This document shows positions 33,341-41,813 of a DNA stretch of 64,000 bases, piece after piece (position 1 is the stretch's first letter; every line of letters starts with the position of its first letter). The position numbers were made by a program, and so were the translations under genes. This stretch comes from Candidatus Geocrenenecus sp. JGI 0000106-J15. Its GTDB lineage: Archaea; Thermoproteota; Nitrososphaeria_A; Caldarchaeales; Wolframiiraptoraceae. The notes below the pieces were generated by a model. It saw only the letters and a list, made by a program, of their open reading frames with translations, ran no database searches and was not told where the DNA came from. The stretch covers positions 1 through 64,000 of the forward strand of contig ASPF01000012.1 in assembly GCA_000405685.1 (NCBI GenBank), read 5' to 3'.

Positions 33341-34636
33341 ATGAGTAAGTCTATTCAAGTCTCTCTATCTATTGATGAGTTACCAAAATACTGGTATAAC
33401 ATTCTACCCGACTTACCTGGAAAGCTTCCAGAACCGTTAAATGAAGATGGAAGGTTGGAGAAATTAAAAGATATTTTAATTCCAGAATGCCTAAGACAGG
33501 AGTTTTCAAATGAGCGTTGGGTGAAGATCCCTGAAGAGATAAGAGAGTTGTATATCCGTGCTGGAAGACCTAGACCTCTACATAGAGCAGTAGGTTTAGA
33601 GAAGATGCTAAAGACACCTGCCCGTCTATATTACAAGAGGGAAGATCTTTCTCCAACTGGAAGCCATAAAGTGAATACTGCTATTGCACAAGTCTACTAT
33701 GCTGCTGAAGGTGGATACAGCCGTGTAGTAACTGAGACAGGTGCAGGTCAATGGGGGACAGCAGTAGCATATGCAGCATCATTAATGGGTCTAAAATCTA
33801 CAATCTACTGGGTGAGAGAAGCATATGAGTGGAAGCCTGAGAGAAGAAGATTCATGAAGCTCTATGGTGCAGAAGTGCTTGCTTCACCATCAGATAGAAC
33901 AGAGTTTGGAAGAAAGATGCTTAAAAACGACCCAGACCATAAAGGAACCCTTGGTATAGCTATCTCTGAAGCAGCTGAAGACGCTTTAAAACATCCTGAT
34001 ACAATATATCCTGTAGGAAGTGTATTGAACTACGTACTTATGCATCAGACGGTCATAGGGTTAGAAGTTGTAAAACAGCTAGAGATCATTGATGAAGTTC
34101 CAGACATTATGATTGGATGCCTTGGAGGTGGCAGCAACTTCGGTGGGCTCACATTACCTATGATTGGAAAAGTTCTTAGAAAAGAAGTAGACAAGAAGAT
34201 CAGGTTTTTAGCAGCCCAATCAGAAGCTGCACCTAATCTTGTTAAAGGAGTCTACCAATATGATTTTCCCGATACTGCACAGATTCTACCGAAGATCAAA
34301 GGATACACTTTAACTCATAGCTTCGTCATGCCTCCTATATGGGCTGAGGGTCTCAGATACCACATGGCCTCGCCGATAATAAGCTACCTAAAGAATATAG
34401 GGTTGGTTGAAGCAGTTGCCCACCCTAAAGATGAGAAAGCAGTATTCGAAGCAGCTAGAATGTTTATCCAAGCTGAAGGATTCCTACCTGCTCCAGAGTC
34501 ATCGTATGCTATCAGAGCGATGATTGACGAAGCAGTTAAAGCAAAAGAAACAGGTGAAGAAAAAGTAATAATTGCAAATATAAGTGGACATGGATTCTTA
34601 GACCTTGAAGCATATAGCCGAGTATTGAACATATAA
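33341..34636 (+). CDS. trpB2: Tryptophan synthase beta chain of the TrpB2 type
   Basis: The 431-residue length and the N-terminal block (DELPKYWYNILPDLPGKLPE) are those of TrpB2, not TrpB1. The PLP lysine is in REDLSPTGSHKVNTAIAQ, and the phosphate-binding glycines in CLGGGSNFGGLTLPMIG. TETGAGQWGTAVAYAAS holds the Glu of the substrate loop. TrpB2 condenses indole or O-phosphoserine/serine to tryptophan or may act as a serine deaminase; it does not need TrpA contact in the usual way. No trpA or other trp gene is near, which fits a stand-alone indole-salvage role. All key residues are present. Confidence 0.95.
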   Translation: MSKSIQVSLSIDELPKYWYNILPDLPGKLPEPLNEDGRLEKLKDILIPECLRQEFSNERWVKIPEEIRELYIRAGRPRPLHRAVGLEKMLKTPARLYYKREDLSPTGSHKVNTAIAQVYYAAEGGYSRVVTETGAGQWGTAVAYAASLMGLKSTIYWVREAYEWKPERRRFMKLYGAEVLASPSDRTEFGRKMLKNDPDHKGTLGIAISEAAEDALKHPDTIYPVGSVLNYVLMHQTVIGLEVVKQLEIIDEVPDIMIGCLGGGSNFGGLTLPMIGKVLRKEVDKKIRFLAAQSEAAPNLVKGVYQYDFPDTAQILPKIKGYTLTHSFVMPPIWAEGLRYHMASPIISYLKNIGLVEAVAHPKDEKAVFEAARMFIQAEGFLPAPESSYAIRAMIDEAVKAKETGEEKVIIANISGHGFLDLEAYSRVLNI

Positions 34637-34695
34637 TCTTAGATTCTCTAAAGCTAGGGAAAAATAGTCGAATGCTTCATTTAAAATATATTATA

Positions 34696-35415
34696 TTACC
34701 TCTTCCTTCGGCCCGTTCTCTTAGCTGATATCAATCCAACTTTTCTTCCAGGAGGTGCAGTTCTAGAAACTGTTTCAGGCCGTCCTAGTTTCTTTCTAGT
34801 TCCACCGAATGGATGGAACGCTGGAACCATAGCTACACCACGTGTCCTTGGGTAAGGTCTATGCTTAGCCTTCATCCAGTGATGTTTCTTCCCAGCTTTG
34901 AGGAATGGTTTATCATGTAATCCTCCTCCAGCTACAGTTCCAACAACCGCTAAAGATTTAGAACTTAACTCAGCCATCTTCTTAGAAGGCATCAATAATA
35001 TAGTCTTGTCGCCAACCTGAGACATTACAGTAGCATATGTTCCAGGAGCTCTAACAAGCTTTCCCCCATCACCAGGCTTTAACTCGATCATCGAGACTAT
35101 AGTTCCTTCTGGTGCTTTTCCTAAAGGAATTATATTTCCAGGCTTAATAGATGCTTCAGCACCCATCTCTATAATCTGCCCGACATGTAATCCTTCAACA
35201 GCTGCTACACTGAATGTTCTACCATCTTCAAGAACGATCTCTGCGACTGGTGCACCTCTACCAGAGTCATGATGAAGCTCTTTCACATATCCTAAGACTA
35301 GGTTACTCGATCCAATAACCATGGATGGATAACCTAGAGTAGACCTCCTCTTAAGAGAGGCCTTGAAAGTCGGCGACCCCCTACCAATCCTCTGAGCCCT
35401 AATCCTCCTACCCAT
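34696..35415 (-). CDS. rpl2: 50S ribosomal protein uL2
   Basis: The 239-residue chain begins MGRRIRAQRIGRGSPTFKAS and has the family blocks HDSGRGAPVAEIVLEDGR, GEPEGTIVSMIE-like loop and the peptidyl-transferase-centre signature VAMVPAFHPFGGTRKKLGRP with its conserved His. uL2 is a core subunit of the large ribosomal subunit. In most archaea rpl2 is co-transcribed with rpl23, rps19 and rpl22; here it is alone, between trpB2 and a coiled-coil gene. A TATA-like AAGATATATTG (complement, about 35439-35449) precedes it by about 25 bases. Confidence 0.97.
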   Translation of the reverse strand: MGRRIRAQRIGRGSPTFKASLKRRSTLGYPSMVIGSSNLVLGYVKELHHDSGRGAPVAEIVLEDGRTFSVAAVEGLHVGQIIEMGAEASIKPGNIIPLGKAPEGTIVSMIELKPGDGGKLVRAPGTYATVMSQVGDKTILLMPSKKMAELSSKSLAVVGTVAGGGLHDKPFLKAGKKHHWMKAKHRPYPRTRGVAMVPAFHPFGGTRKKLGRPETVSRTAPPGRKVGLISAKRTGRRKR

Positions 35416-35586
35416 TCACCAACCCACTTTACAAGATTCAATATATCTTCTCAATATTAACATTAACGTAAAGCGATCAGCTGGAAAGTTAATATCTCTC
35501 CAGGTACTTTAAAAGAGTAGCTAATACATCGTAAAAAATCATCTACCGATAATTGAGCAGAGAAGTAGTAAGTTCTCTTAAAAATC

Positions 35587-35596
35587 TTTAAATAAA
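35587..35596 (+). promoter_or_regulatory. TATA box of the third coiled-coil gene
   Basis: TTTAAATAAA ends 31 bases before the ATG at 35627, a good archaeal TATA match with a predicted leader of only a few bases. Confidence 0.5.
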
Positions 35597-35626
35597 CAGT
35601 TCTACAATACCTTCTTTAGAAAATAG

Positions 35627-36439
35627 ATGGCTGACAGGCTAAAACGAGAATTTATTGAGCTACTTGAGAAAGATAATGAATTCAGATATCTAGTTGCAGG
35701 ATATCTAGGATACTTGGAGATACTAAAAAGGCTTGATATTCTACATGAAGATCAGAATAAAATCTGGCAAGAGATAAGATCGCTTAGAGAAGGGCAAGAA
35801 AAACTATGGGAAGGACAGAACAAGCTCTGGGAGAATAATACTCGTTTATGGGAAGAGGTAAAGAATCTAAGAATGAGCCAGGAGAAGCTCTGGGAAGAAG
35901 TTACGAGATTAAGAGAAGGGCAAGAAAAACTATGGGAAGGACAGAACAAGCTCTGGGAAGAGGTTAAGATTCTAAGGGAAGAGCAGAACAAGCTATTTGA
36001 AAATTATGAGAAGATGCGCAAATACATGTTGACGGGCTTTAGAGAGTTGAGGATGACTCTAGGAGTAACTTTTGAGGAGTACTCGGCTGGATTCCTCGAG
36101 ATGATGCTTGTAGAGATGGGTTATTCTGAAGCTAGAGTTGAGAAGAAGTATCTTGTCCATGATGGAGAGGTTATCGAGATTAATCTATTCTGTGAGAAAC
36201 CTCTTGTAGTTGGTGAAGTGACAATGAGTATTAGAACGATTGATGAAATAAATAGAGAAATGGAGAAACTTCTTAAGCGTGTAGAGATAATTGAAAAGAA
36301 GTATGGAGAGAAACCGTTAATGTTGATATTGTCTGTTGCGAGACCTGCTGCAGAGATCTCTGAATCGTTGAGGGTTTTAGCGGAGAAGAACGGAGTTAAG
36401 CTTATAATAGGGAGAGAGATTGAAGAACTCTTATCATAG
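35627..36439 (+). CDS. Coiled-coil protein with nuclease-like C-terminus (DUF3782-type), longest paralogue
   Basis: A 270-residue protein with the same start (LLEKDNEFRYLVAGYLGYLE) as the gene at 8647, followed by about 14 heptads rich in Leu-Trp-Glu (REGQEKLWEGQNKLWENNTR and so on) up to residue 135. The C-terminal domain reads VEKKYLVHDGEVIEINLFCE, then PLVVGEVTMSIRTIDEINRE and IILSVARPAAEISESLRVL-like strands of the PD-(D/E)XK fold. The lysine of the ExK triad is Thr (EVT). An exact 47-bp direct repeat lies inside the coil, 126 bp (42 residues, six heptads) apart. This shows growth by in-frame duplication. Confidence 0.72.
   Translation: MADRLKREFIELLEKDNEFRYLVAGYLGYLEILKRLDILHEDQNKIWQEIRSLREGQEKLWEGQNKLWENNTRLWEEVKNLRMSQEKLWEEVTRLREGQEKLWEGQNKLWEEVKILREEQNKLFENYEKMRKYMLTGFRELRMTLGVTFEEYSAGFLEMMLVEMGYSEARVEKKYLVHDGEVIEINLFCEKPLVVGEVTMSIRTIDEINREMEKLLKRVEIIEKKYGEKPLMLILSVARPAAEISESLRVLAEKNGVKLIIGREIEELLS
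35786..35958 (+). repeat. 47-bp direct repeat inside the coiled-coil gene
   Basis: Copies at 35786-35832 and 35912-35958 are identical over 47 bases (starting AGAGAAGGGCAAG, ending CTCTGGGA). The offset of 126 bases equals 42 codons, so loss or gain of a unit keeps the frame and the heptad phase. Confidence 0.85.
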
Positions 36440-36526
36440 ACATAGATTCGTTAGTTCGTGGATTAAGATATAGAGTTTAATTTTTTAAAGACCTAGAGTA
36501 TATTAGTTAGATTGAGATAAACTGAT

Positions 36527-37369
36527 ATGTTTGCTCAGAAGAGGCTTGTAAAATTAGATGTTCTTATTCCATCCTCATTTTCTCATGAATCTCATCACCC
36601 TATTGAAAAGATTATAAGAATAGGAAGTATTGCAAGGTATCTAGCTGCATCCCGTGTAGACACCTTGATAATATATCCTGAAGAACTTGATTCTCCCCAG
36701 AAAGATAATGCAGAATATATTAGGCTTGTAATGGATTACTTGAATACAGCTCCCTATCTTAGAAGGAAGATCTACCCCTTAACCTCTAGATTAAAGTATG
36801 TTGGAGTACTGCCGCCTCTAAATATTCCAACACATCCTGAGAGAGAAGATCTTGAGGTAGAACATTATAGAGAAGGATTAGTGATCTCATCTAACAAGAA
36901 ATCCATTATATATGCTGGATTAAAGAAGATGCTTAGAACAGATAAGAAGTTCAAGAAGGGAGCAAGAGTGATAGTTAGAGTAATACCTTCTCAAGATAAG
37001 ATGAGATTCAAATTATACTCTAAGAAAAAATCTAAGATATACTCAGGATTTAGGACCGCCGTAGTCTTACAGAGGCTTGACGAGATCATTAAAGACTATG
37101 ATGTGAAAATAGCAACCTCAAGACTTGGTGTAGACATTAGAGATATTTGGATGGAATTAGAAGAAAAGATAAAAAAAGCAAAGAAAATATGTATAGTATT
37201 TGGTTCAGCTAAGCGAGGCCTTAAAGAAATAGCTGAATTACATAGATTTGATTATGAGAAGACGTTCAACTACATTATTAATACTTTTCCAAATCAAGCA
37301 GTAAGAACCATAAGAACTGAAGAAGCAATAGCATATACACTATCCATACTCAACTTAATCAAATTCTAG
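36527..37369 (+). CDS. SPOUT-class RNA methyltransferase (archaeal uL3-associated family)
   Basis: A 280-residue protein with the SPOUT fold: an N-terminal strand KLDVLIPSSFSHESHHPIEK, a central beta-barrel insertion (RVIVRVIPSQDKMRFKLYSK, OB-like), and the C-terminal knot region with ICIVFGSAKRGLKEIAELH (SAM-binding glycines) and FPNQAVRTIRTEEAIAYTLS. These archaeal proteins are predicted to methylate rRNA, and their gene normally precedes rpl3; here rpl3 is 24 kb away and the neighbour is archease. The start ATG 36527 follows a TATA-like TTTTTTAAAG near 36482. Confidence 0.85.
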   Translation: MFAQKRLVKLDVLIPSSFSHESHHPIEKIIRIGSIARYLAASRVDTLIIYPEELDSPQKDNAEYIRLVMDYLNTAPYLRRKIYPLTSRLKYVGVLPPLNIPTHPEREDLEVEHYREGLVISSNKKSIIYAGLKKMLRTDKKFKKGARVIVRVIPSQDKMRFKLYSKKKSKIYSGFRTAVVLQRLDEIIKDYDVKIATSRLGVDIRDIWMELEEKIKKAKKICIVFGSAKRGLKEIAELHRFDYEKTFNYIINTFPNQAVRTIRTEEAIAYTLSILNLIKF

Positions 37370-37378
37370 ACTTCTTCT

Positions 37379-37810
37379 TTAGATATCTAATACGAATCTA
37401 ACTACAAATTCTTGATTTTTCTTCAATATCTCCATCCTCCAATATGTTGCAGCTTTAACATGGACACCTATCCTGTGAAGTTTAGGATTAAATTGTTCTC
37501 CACATAGTTTAGCTGAGAGAGTGTACTGGTCACCTACTCTCTCGATTGACTTTACTTCGACAACTTTAGCTATAAAACCCTCAATATCAAACAATGCAAT
37601 TAAGTATTGCAGCCACTCAACTAATAAAGCTTCTAAGTCTTCTCCAACAACACTAATGTCTTTCTCAATCTTACATTCTACATTATCTGTAGAAGATATA
37701 GTATTGTAGAGTGCAAGAGCAGCTTGAGAGAAAGCTTCATGCAACGATTCTCCGTAAGCTTCTACGTAAACATCACCGATATGTTCAAGAAACCTAAAGC
37801 CTCCAACCAT
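37379..37810 (-). CDS. Archease, activator of RtcB tRNA ligase
   Basis: The 143-residue chain has the archease signature: FRFLEHIGDVYVEAYGESLH at the start (H-x-G/A-D metal-site residues), then LVEWLQYLIALFDIEGFI and a C-terminal strand ending VVRFVLDI with the terminal Asp. In archaea archease supports RtcB in joining tRNA exons after intron removal, so it fits with the intron-bearing tRNA-Ser at 23.5 kb. Its gene converges with the SPOUT methyltransferase, 10 bases apart. Confidence 0.93.
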   Translation of the reverse strand: MVGGFRFLEHIGDVYVEAYGESLHEAFSQAALALYNTISSTDNVECKIEKDISVVGEDLEALLVEWLQYLIALFDIEGFIAKVVEVKSIERVGDQYTLSAKLCGEQFNPKLHRIGVHVKAATYWRMEILKKNQEFVVRFVLDI

Positions 37811-37915
37811 CCTATCCCCTGTAACTAGATATATTCGTGGTATTTTTATCTAAGCTGACTATATCATAAAAGAACTTCTTTAGAAAGTTTAGGCGGAGCT
37901 GATTATATAATCATT

Positions 37916-39016
37916 TTAACGAGTTTCTTCCCATCCTTCTTCCCATGATTCTCCTCTGCCCCATCCTCCCCATTCTTCCTCTTCTACTCTGATTACGCTA
38001 CGTCTTTTCCTGATAATAATTACTACAATAGCTATAGCAACTATGACTACTGCTATTATTATGATTATATTCCTTAAAGTTTCTTGACCAAGAAATGGCC
38101 AAGGCCACATCTGAGTCTGAGTTCCACTCGTTATAGTGACGTTCTCTATCTTAGCTGGATATATCTCTACTTTTACGGTGTAGCCTCCTCCACCTCCAGC
38201 ACCACCCATATTCTCAACAGAAAGATAGAATGTATTTACACCAGTCTCCCAATCTCCACGAACTCTAAGAGTTACAGGTTCTCCTTTACTCTCAGATTTA
38301 TTATGTCTTAGAGAAAACCCGTCGGGCGTGAGGAGAGATGCCCAGATCATTAGATATGGTTCAGGTTTAACCTCAACGTATATCTCATCTTTAGGCTGGA
38401 GATTCATACTTAGCTTATAATAATCTGAGTAATCATTTCCATATTCTTTCTCAGCTAAGTATCCTTTAAAGGTAGTTACGGCATCTCTAGAGATAGAAGG
38501 AGCTGGAATAGCATCTTTCATATTAGCTCCAGCATCTCTTCCAGAGTCTGCATCAAAGAAATACTCAATAGATATCTCTAGAGTATAGTTTAGGCTTCCA
38601 CTACTTTTTCCAATCCGGATATATAATGTATTTTCATCAGGATTGGTTGGATCGTATGCTAATAGATAACTTAACTCAACCTTCTTTATTACGTTTTTTC
38701 CAACTACTTGGTCGATACCAATAAGCCTAGCTCTACTTGGAGAGTAGAGTGAAACCGTAGTCAATCCAGGCTCAATACCTTTTAAGCTTCCCGAGATGCT
38801 GATCTGGATACCGCTCTTTAAATTTGTAAACATATAGTAATGATTATCTTCAAAAATCTTGGTTAGAGAACCGCTAATCGATGCTGAGCCTGTAGAAAGA
38901 TCTACAGGTTTAGCAGTGTCGAAATCAAGCCCAGGCTCTACTTCTTGAGAGTAGATGAGCGGAGTACATATTAGCATGATAGATAACAATAAAACAGTTA
39001 TGCTTGCCTTCTCCAT
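37916..39016 (-). CDS. Secreted, membrane-anchored protein with two PPC-like beta domains
   Basis: A 366-residue surface protein: signal peptide (MEKASITVLLLSIMLICTPL, cleavage near residue 23), two similar beta-sandwich stretches (about 30-150 and 155-290; DNHYYMFTNLKSGIQISISG and SDYYKLSMNLQPKDEIYVEV) like bacterial pre-peptidase C-terminal domains, then a transmembrane helix (NIIIIIAVVIVAIAIVVIII) and a short tail of basic residues followed by acidic and Trp/Gly-rich ones. It lacks any enzymatic motif. A role as a surface or solute-binding accessory protein is possible. It has no operon partner. Confidence 0.72.
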   Translation of the reverse strand: MEKASITVLLLSIMLICTPLIYSQEVEPGLDFDTAKPVDLSTGSASISGSLTKIFEDNHYYMFTNLKSGIQISISGSLKGIEPGLTTVSLYSPSRARLIGIDQVVGKNVIKKVELSYLLAYDPTNPDENTLYIRIGKSSGSLNYTLEISIEYFFDADSGRDAGANMKDAIPAPSISRDAVTTFKGYLAEKEYGNDYSDYYKLSMNLQPKDEIYVEVKPEPYLMIWASLLTPDGFSLRHNKSESKGEPVTLRVRGDWETGVNTFYLSVENMGGAGGGGGYTVKVEIYPAKIENVTITSGTQTQMWPWPFLGQETLRNIIIIIAVVIVAIAIVVIIIRKRRSVIRVEEEEWGGWGRGESWEEGWEETR

Positions 39017-39484
39017 CCCATGAAAATAACCGTATTACTCTCTGAAATAGTTTCCGTATAGAATATTCCTCGGAAATCCTCGGAGATTACATACATATAA
39101 ACTTCGAAAATACTTTAGTCCTTCCAACTTATCCACATCCCTTCTTACTACTATTTTTAAGCTATATACCATAATCCATAGAGTTATTCTTGTTTTTATA
39201 GATCCTCTTCTTCTAATCTTTACCCTATTTCCAAGCTCTACTAGTCTTGATGCTCCTTCTCTAACACCTCTATAACTTTACATTGATTCCTCATATACTC
39301 TTCCTCCTACTTTAACATCATATACCCCTCCCCCACTTTTTCTTGCAACCTAGATGTTCCAGTTCTCAGGCCATGCTAATGGTTGTCGAAATCCGGGGGT
39401 CTTAGGTTGAACTATTTGGTAATGGTTTAGCCATTACTTAACGTTAAGCCTCATGATTCAGTTTAACCCTTTCAGAGTGGAAAT
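39017..39484. other. Intergenic stretch with a hairpin before a decayed VapBC
   Basis: About 470 bases without a gene. A perfect 7-bp hairpin GTAATGG-TTTAG-CCATTAC lies at about 39420-39440, followed by TTAACGTTAA; together these dyads are 45 to 60 bases ahead of the remnant antitoxin start and could have been its operator. Confidence 0.35.
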
Positions 39485-40172
39485 ATGAGGATGGTGTTAA
39501 AGATTCGAAAAAAGGCGTGATAATTCGTCCTAAGAAACGAGGGATGCTATAGGTCTTAAGGAGGGAGATGATGTAGCCGTGGAAGTTACTGTGTATAGCT
39601 TCGTTTTAAGAGCATCGAAACCTAACTCTGTTGACGTACCGGATATTGTAGAAGAGCTTCTAGGTGAAGAATACAAGTTTGAAGAATATAGATATAGGAG
39701 GCTATTTCAGAGTGAAGAAGATAGTACTTGATACTAGCGTGCTCATCGAGTATATCCTATTCCAGAGTTCTCATCGTCTAAAAGTTGAATCATTATTTAA
39801 TAAAGTGGTCCCGTAGGGACCTAGAATTATTTGTTAATGCGGTCACCCTTAGTGAGACGTTATACGTGTCCTCTAAAATATACCAAGCGGCAGGATTGGA
39901 AGCTCCTAATATAGAAGCTCTATATTTCGTAGAATTGATTAAAGGGTAGAATGGAGATCGTGAATATCAGTGAAGATGTAGCGATGAGAGCTGGAGAACT
40001 GAAGAAGAAACTACGTATAGCGTTGCTAGACTGCTATATAATATCTGTAGCTGAAGCTATAAATGCGAGACCATTATTTAAGAAGCAGGAAAGTGGGATG
40101 ACGCCGATTCTAAACAGCCTAGAAAAACTAGGCGTACTATTCTTGGATAAGATGAGCATAGATGAACTTTGA
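39485..40172 (+). pseudogene. Decayed VapBC pair with AbrB-type antitoxin
   Basis: The antitoxin starts at ATG 39485 (MRMVLKIRKK), needs frameshifts, then gives DAIGLKEGDDVAVEVTVYSF and a tail ending QSEEDST at TGA 39729-39731, typical of SpoVT/AbrB-fold VapB. The toxin starts at GTG 39712 (MKKIVLDTSVLIEYILFQSS, first PIN Asp), shifts frame near 39810, continues as SRRDLELFVNAVTLSETLYV and ends in another frame with RIALLDCYIISVAEAINARP (third acidic site) and VLFLDKMSIDEL at 40172. At least four frame breaks mean the pair is dead. Confidence 0.72.
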
Positions 40173-40472
40173 ATAAGCAGAAAAATAGGTAATCTTAAAA
40201 TAGTTTTTAAGACAACCTTCTTTGAAAAATTAACTTCATCAATGAAACTGAGGATATCTCCTACCTACTGCACTCCGCTTCAGAATAATAGTTTCACCTC
40301 TTAGAGTATGGCAGATCTCTTCCACAACTCAAGTAATCCTCCAGTTCATGCATGATGTTAAGAATTATTAGTTAATTATTATTCCTAGTCAATGAAAATG
40401 ACCTGAGAAATAATATAGTACTCCATCATTATCCATCTGTGCTTGATATATTAAAGTAGATGAGCTTTTCAT
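40173..40472. other. Gap downstream of the glycan operon
   Basis: Three hundred bases between the VapBC remnant and the end of the leftward ugd gene. T-runs near 40195-40220 are candidate terminators for genes on either side. A minus-strand segment (ICHTLRGETIILKRSAVGRR) looks protein-like but is isolated. Confidence 0.3.
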
Positions 40473-41804
40473 CTATCTAGGGCCAAGCCCTATCGCTGAA
40501 AATTTTATCTCCCTAAATTCTTCAGGATCGTATAGTCTTCTACAATCTAGTAGAGCTGGTCTCCTCATATACTTCTTCAACGTCTCCTGCCTCAACTCTT
40601 TGTATTCAGCCCATTCTGTTCCAAGTATGCAAAGATCTGAGCCAGTTAAGCACTCCTCGATAGTTCTACAATAGATGACTTTGTCTCCTAAAATCTTTTT
40701 AGCTTTCTCTAATGCTTTAGGGTCATGTACCTTAATCTCTACATTATATTTTAGAAGTTCTTCAACCAGTCGTATAGATCTAGATTCTCTAACATCATCT
40801 GTACCAGGCTTGAATGCTAATCCGAGGATCGAGATGGTTTTTCCATCTAGTCTTCCTACTAGTTCTTCTACGAGTTTCACAGCATTCTCTATCTGCGATT
40901 CATTGATCTCTATTATTGATTCAACTAAATTGAGGCGGAGCCCTATCTCTTCTCCAAATCTAAGAAATGCTTTTACATCTTTTGGAAAACACGATCCACC
41001 CCATCCGAGCCCAGCGTTTAGGAATTCTCTACCAATTCTCTTATCCATTCCAATACCTTCAGCAATAACTTTCACATCTGCATTGGGTATACGTTGACAA
41101 AGCTGTGAGATCATGTTTATGAAGCTAATCTTTGTTGCGAGGAAAACATTACTGACATACTTAATTAATTCAGCGTTCGTCGGATTAGTTATAAGAACTG
41201 GAGGCATGGATATCCCATGAAACCTCTTATAAATATCTAGTAAGATTCTCCCAGATTCTTCATCGATGGCCCCAATGATTATTCTATCAGGGTTAAAGAT
41301 GTCGTAAAGTGCTCTACCCTCCCGCAGGAACTCAGGATTAAAACATAAACCATATTCTCCAATATTTTTACCTGACCATTCCTCTAGGGTCTTCTTGATA
41401 ACATTTAGGGTGGTTCCAGGCGGTATAGTACTTCTAACAACAAGGAGCAAATACTTATCAACTCTTCTATAAGATTCACCAAGCATCTCTATCGTCTCTT
41501 TAACATATCTTAAGTCTACCGAGCCATCTGGATTCGAAGGTGTTCCAACACATATGAAACATGCATCGCTCTCTTCAAGCATCTCTTTATAACTAGAAGT
41601 TACTTTAAGAGACTTCTCTTCTAAGACCTTCTTCAATAAATCTTGTAGACCTTCTTCATAGATGGGTGCTTCTTCCCTCTTGATTAATTCTATTTTCTCT
41701 AGATCTGTATCTAATCCAGTAACTTTAAAAGACCTAGAAGCAAAAGCACAAGCCAACGGTAGACCCACGTATCCTAATCCTACAATACCTATTCTGTTAA
41801 TCAT
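40473..41804 (-). CDS. ugd: UDP-glucose (or related) 6-dehydrogenase
   Basis: The 443-residue enzyme has the Rossmann start IGIVGLGYVGLPLACAFA, the family segment FNPEFLREG, the catalytic cysteine in AGLGWGGSCFPKDVKAFL and the C-terminal ILGLAFKPGTDDVRESRSIR. It oxidises a nucleotide sugar, most likely UDP-glucose to UDP-glucuronate, using two NAD+. It is the last gene of a three-gene operon (GalU, epimerase, Ugd; gaps of about 10 bases), which together make UDP-glucose, interconvert it and oxidise it for surface glycans. Substrate could also be UDP-N-acetyl-hexosamine or GDP-mannose; the GalU neighbour favours UDP-glucose. Confidence 0.9.
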   Translation of the reverse strand: MINRIGIVGLGYVGLPLACAFASRSFKVTGLDTDLEKIELIKREEAPIYEEGLQDLLKKVLEEKSLKVTSSYKEMLEESDACFICVGTPSNPDGSVDLRYVKETIEMLGESYRRVDKYLLLVVRSTIPPGTTLNVIKKTLEEWSGKNIGEYGLCFNPEFLREGRALYDIFNPDRIIIGAIDEESGRILLDIYKRFHGISMPPVLITNPTNAELIKYVSNVFLATKISFINMISQLCQRIPNADVKVIAEGIGMDKRIGREFLNAGLGWGGSCFPKDVKAFLRFGEEIGLRLNLVESIIEINESQIENAVKLVEELVGRLDGKTISILGLAFKPGTDDVRESRSIRLVEELLKYNVEIKVHDPKALEKAKKILGDKVIYCRTIEECLTGSDLCILGTEWAEYKELRQETLKKYMRRPALLDCRRLYDPEEFREIKFSAIGLGPR

Positions 41805-41813
41805 CTATATCGC

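Noticed and set aside
37521..37709. 62-codon plus-strand ORF over archease
   Set aside because: Antisense to a complete archease gene; product is Ser/Thr-rich without any motif.
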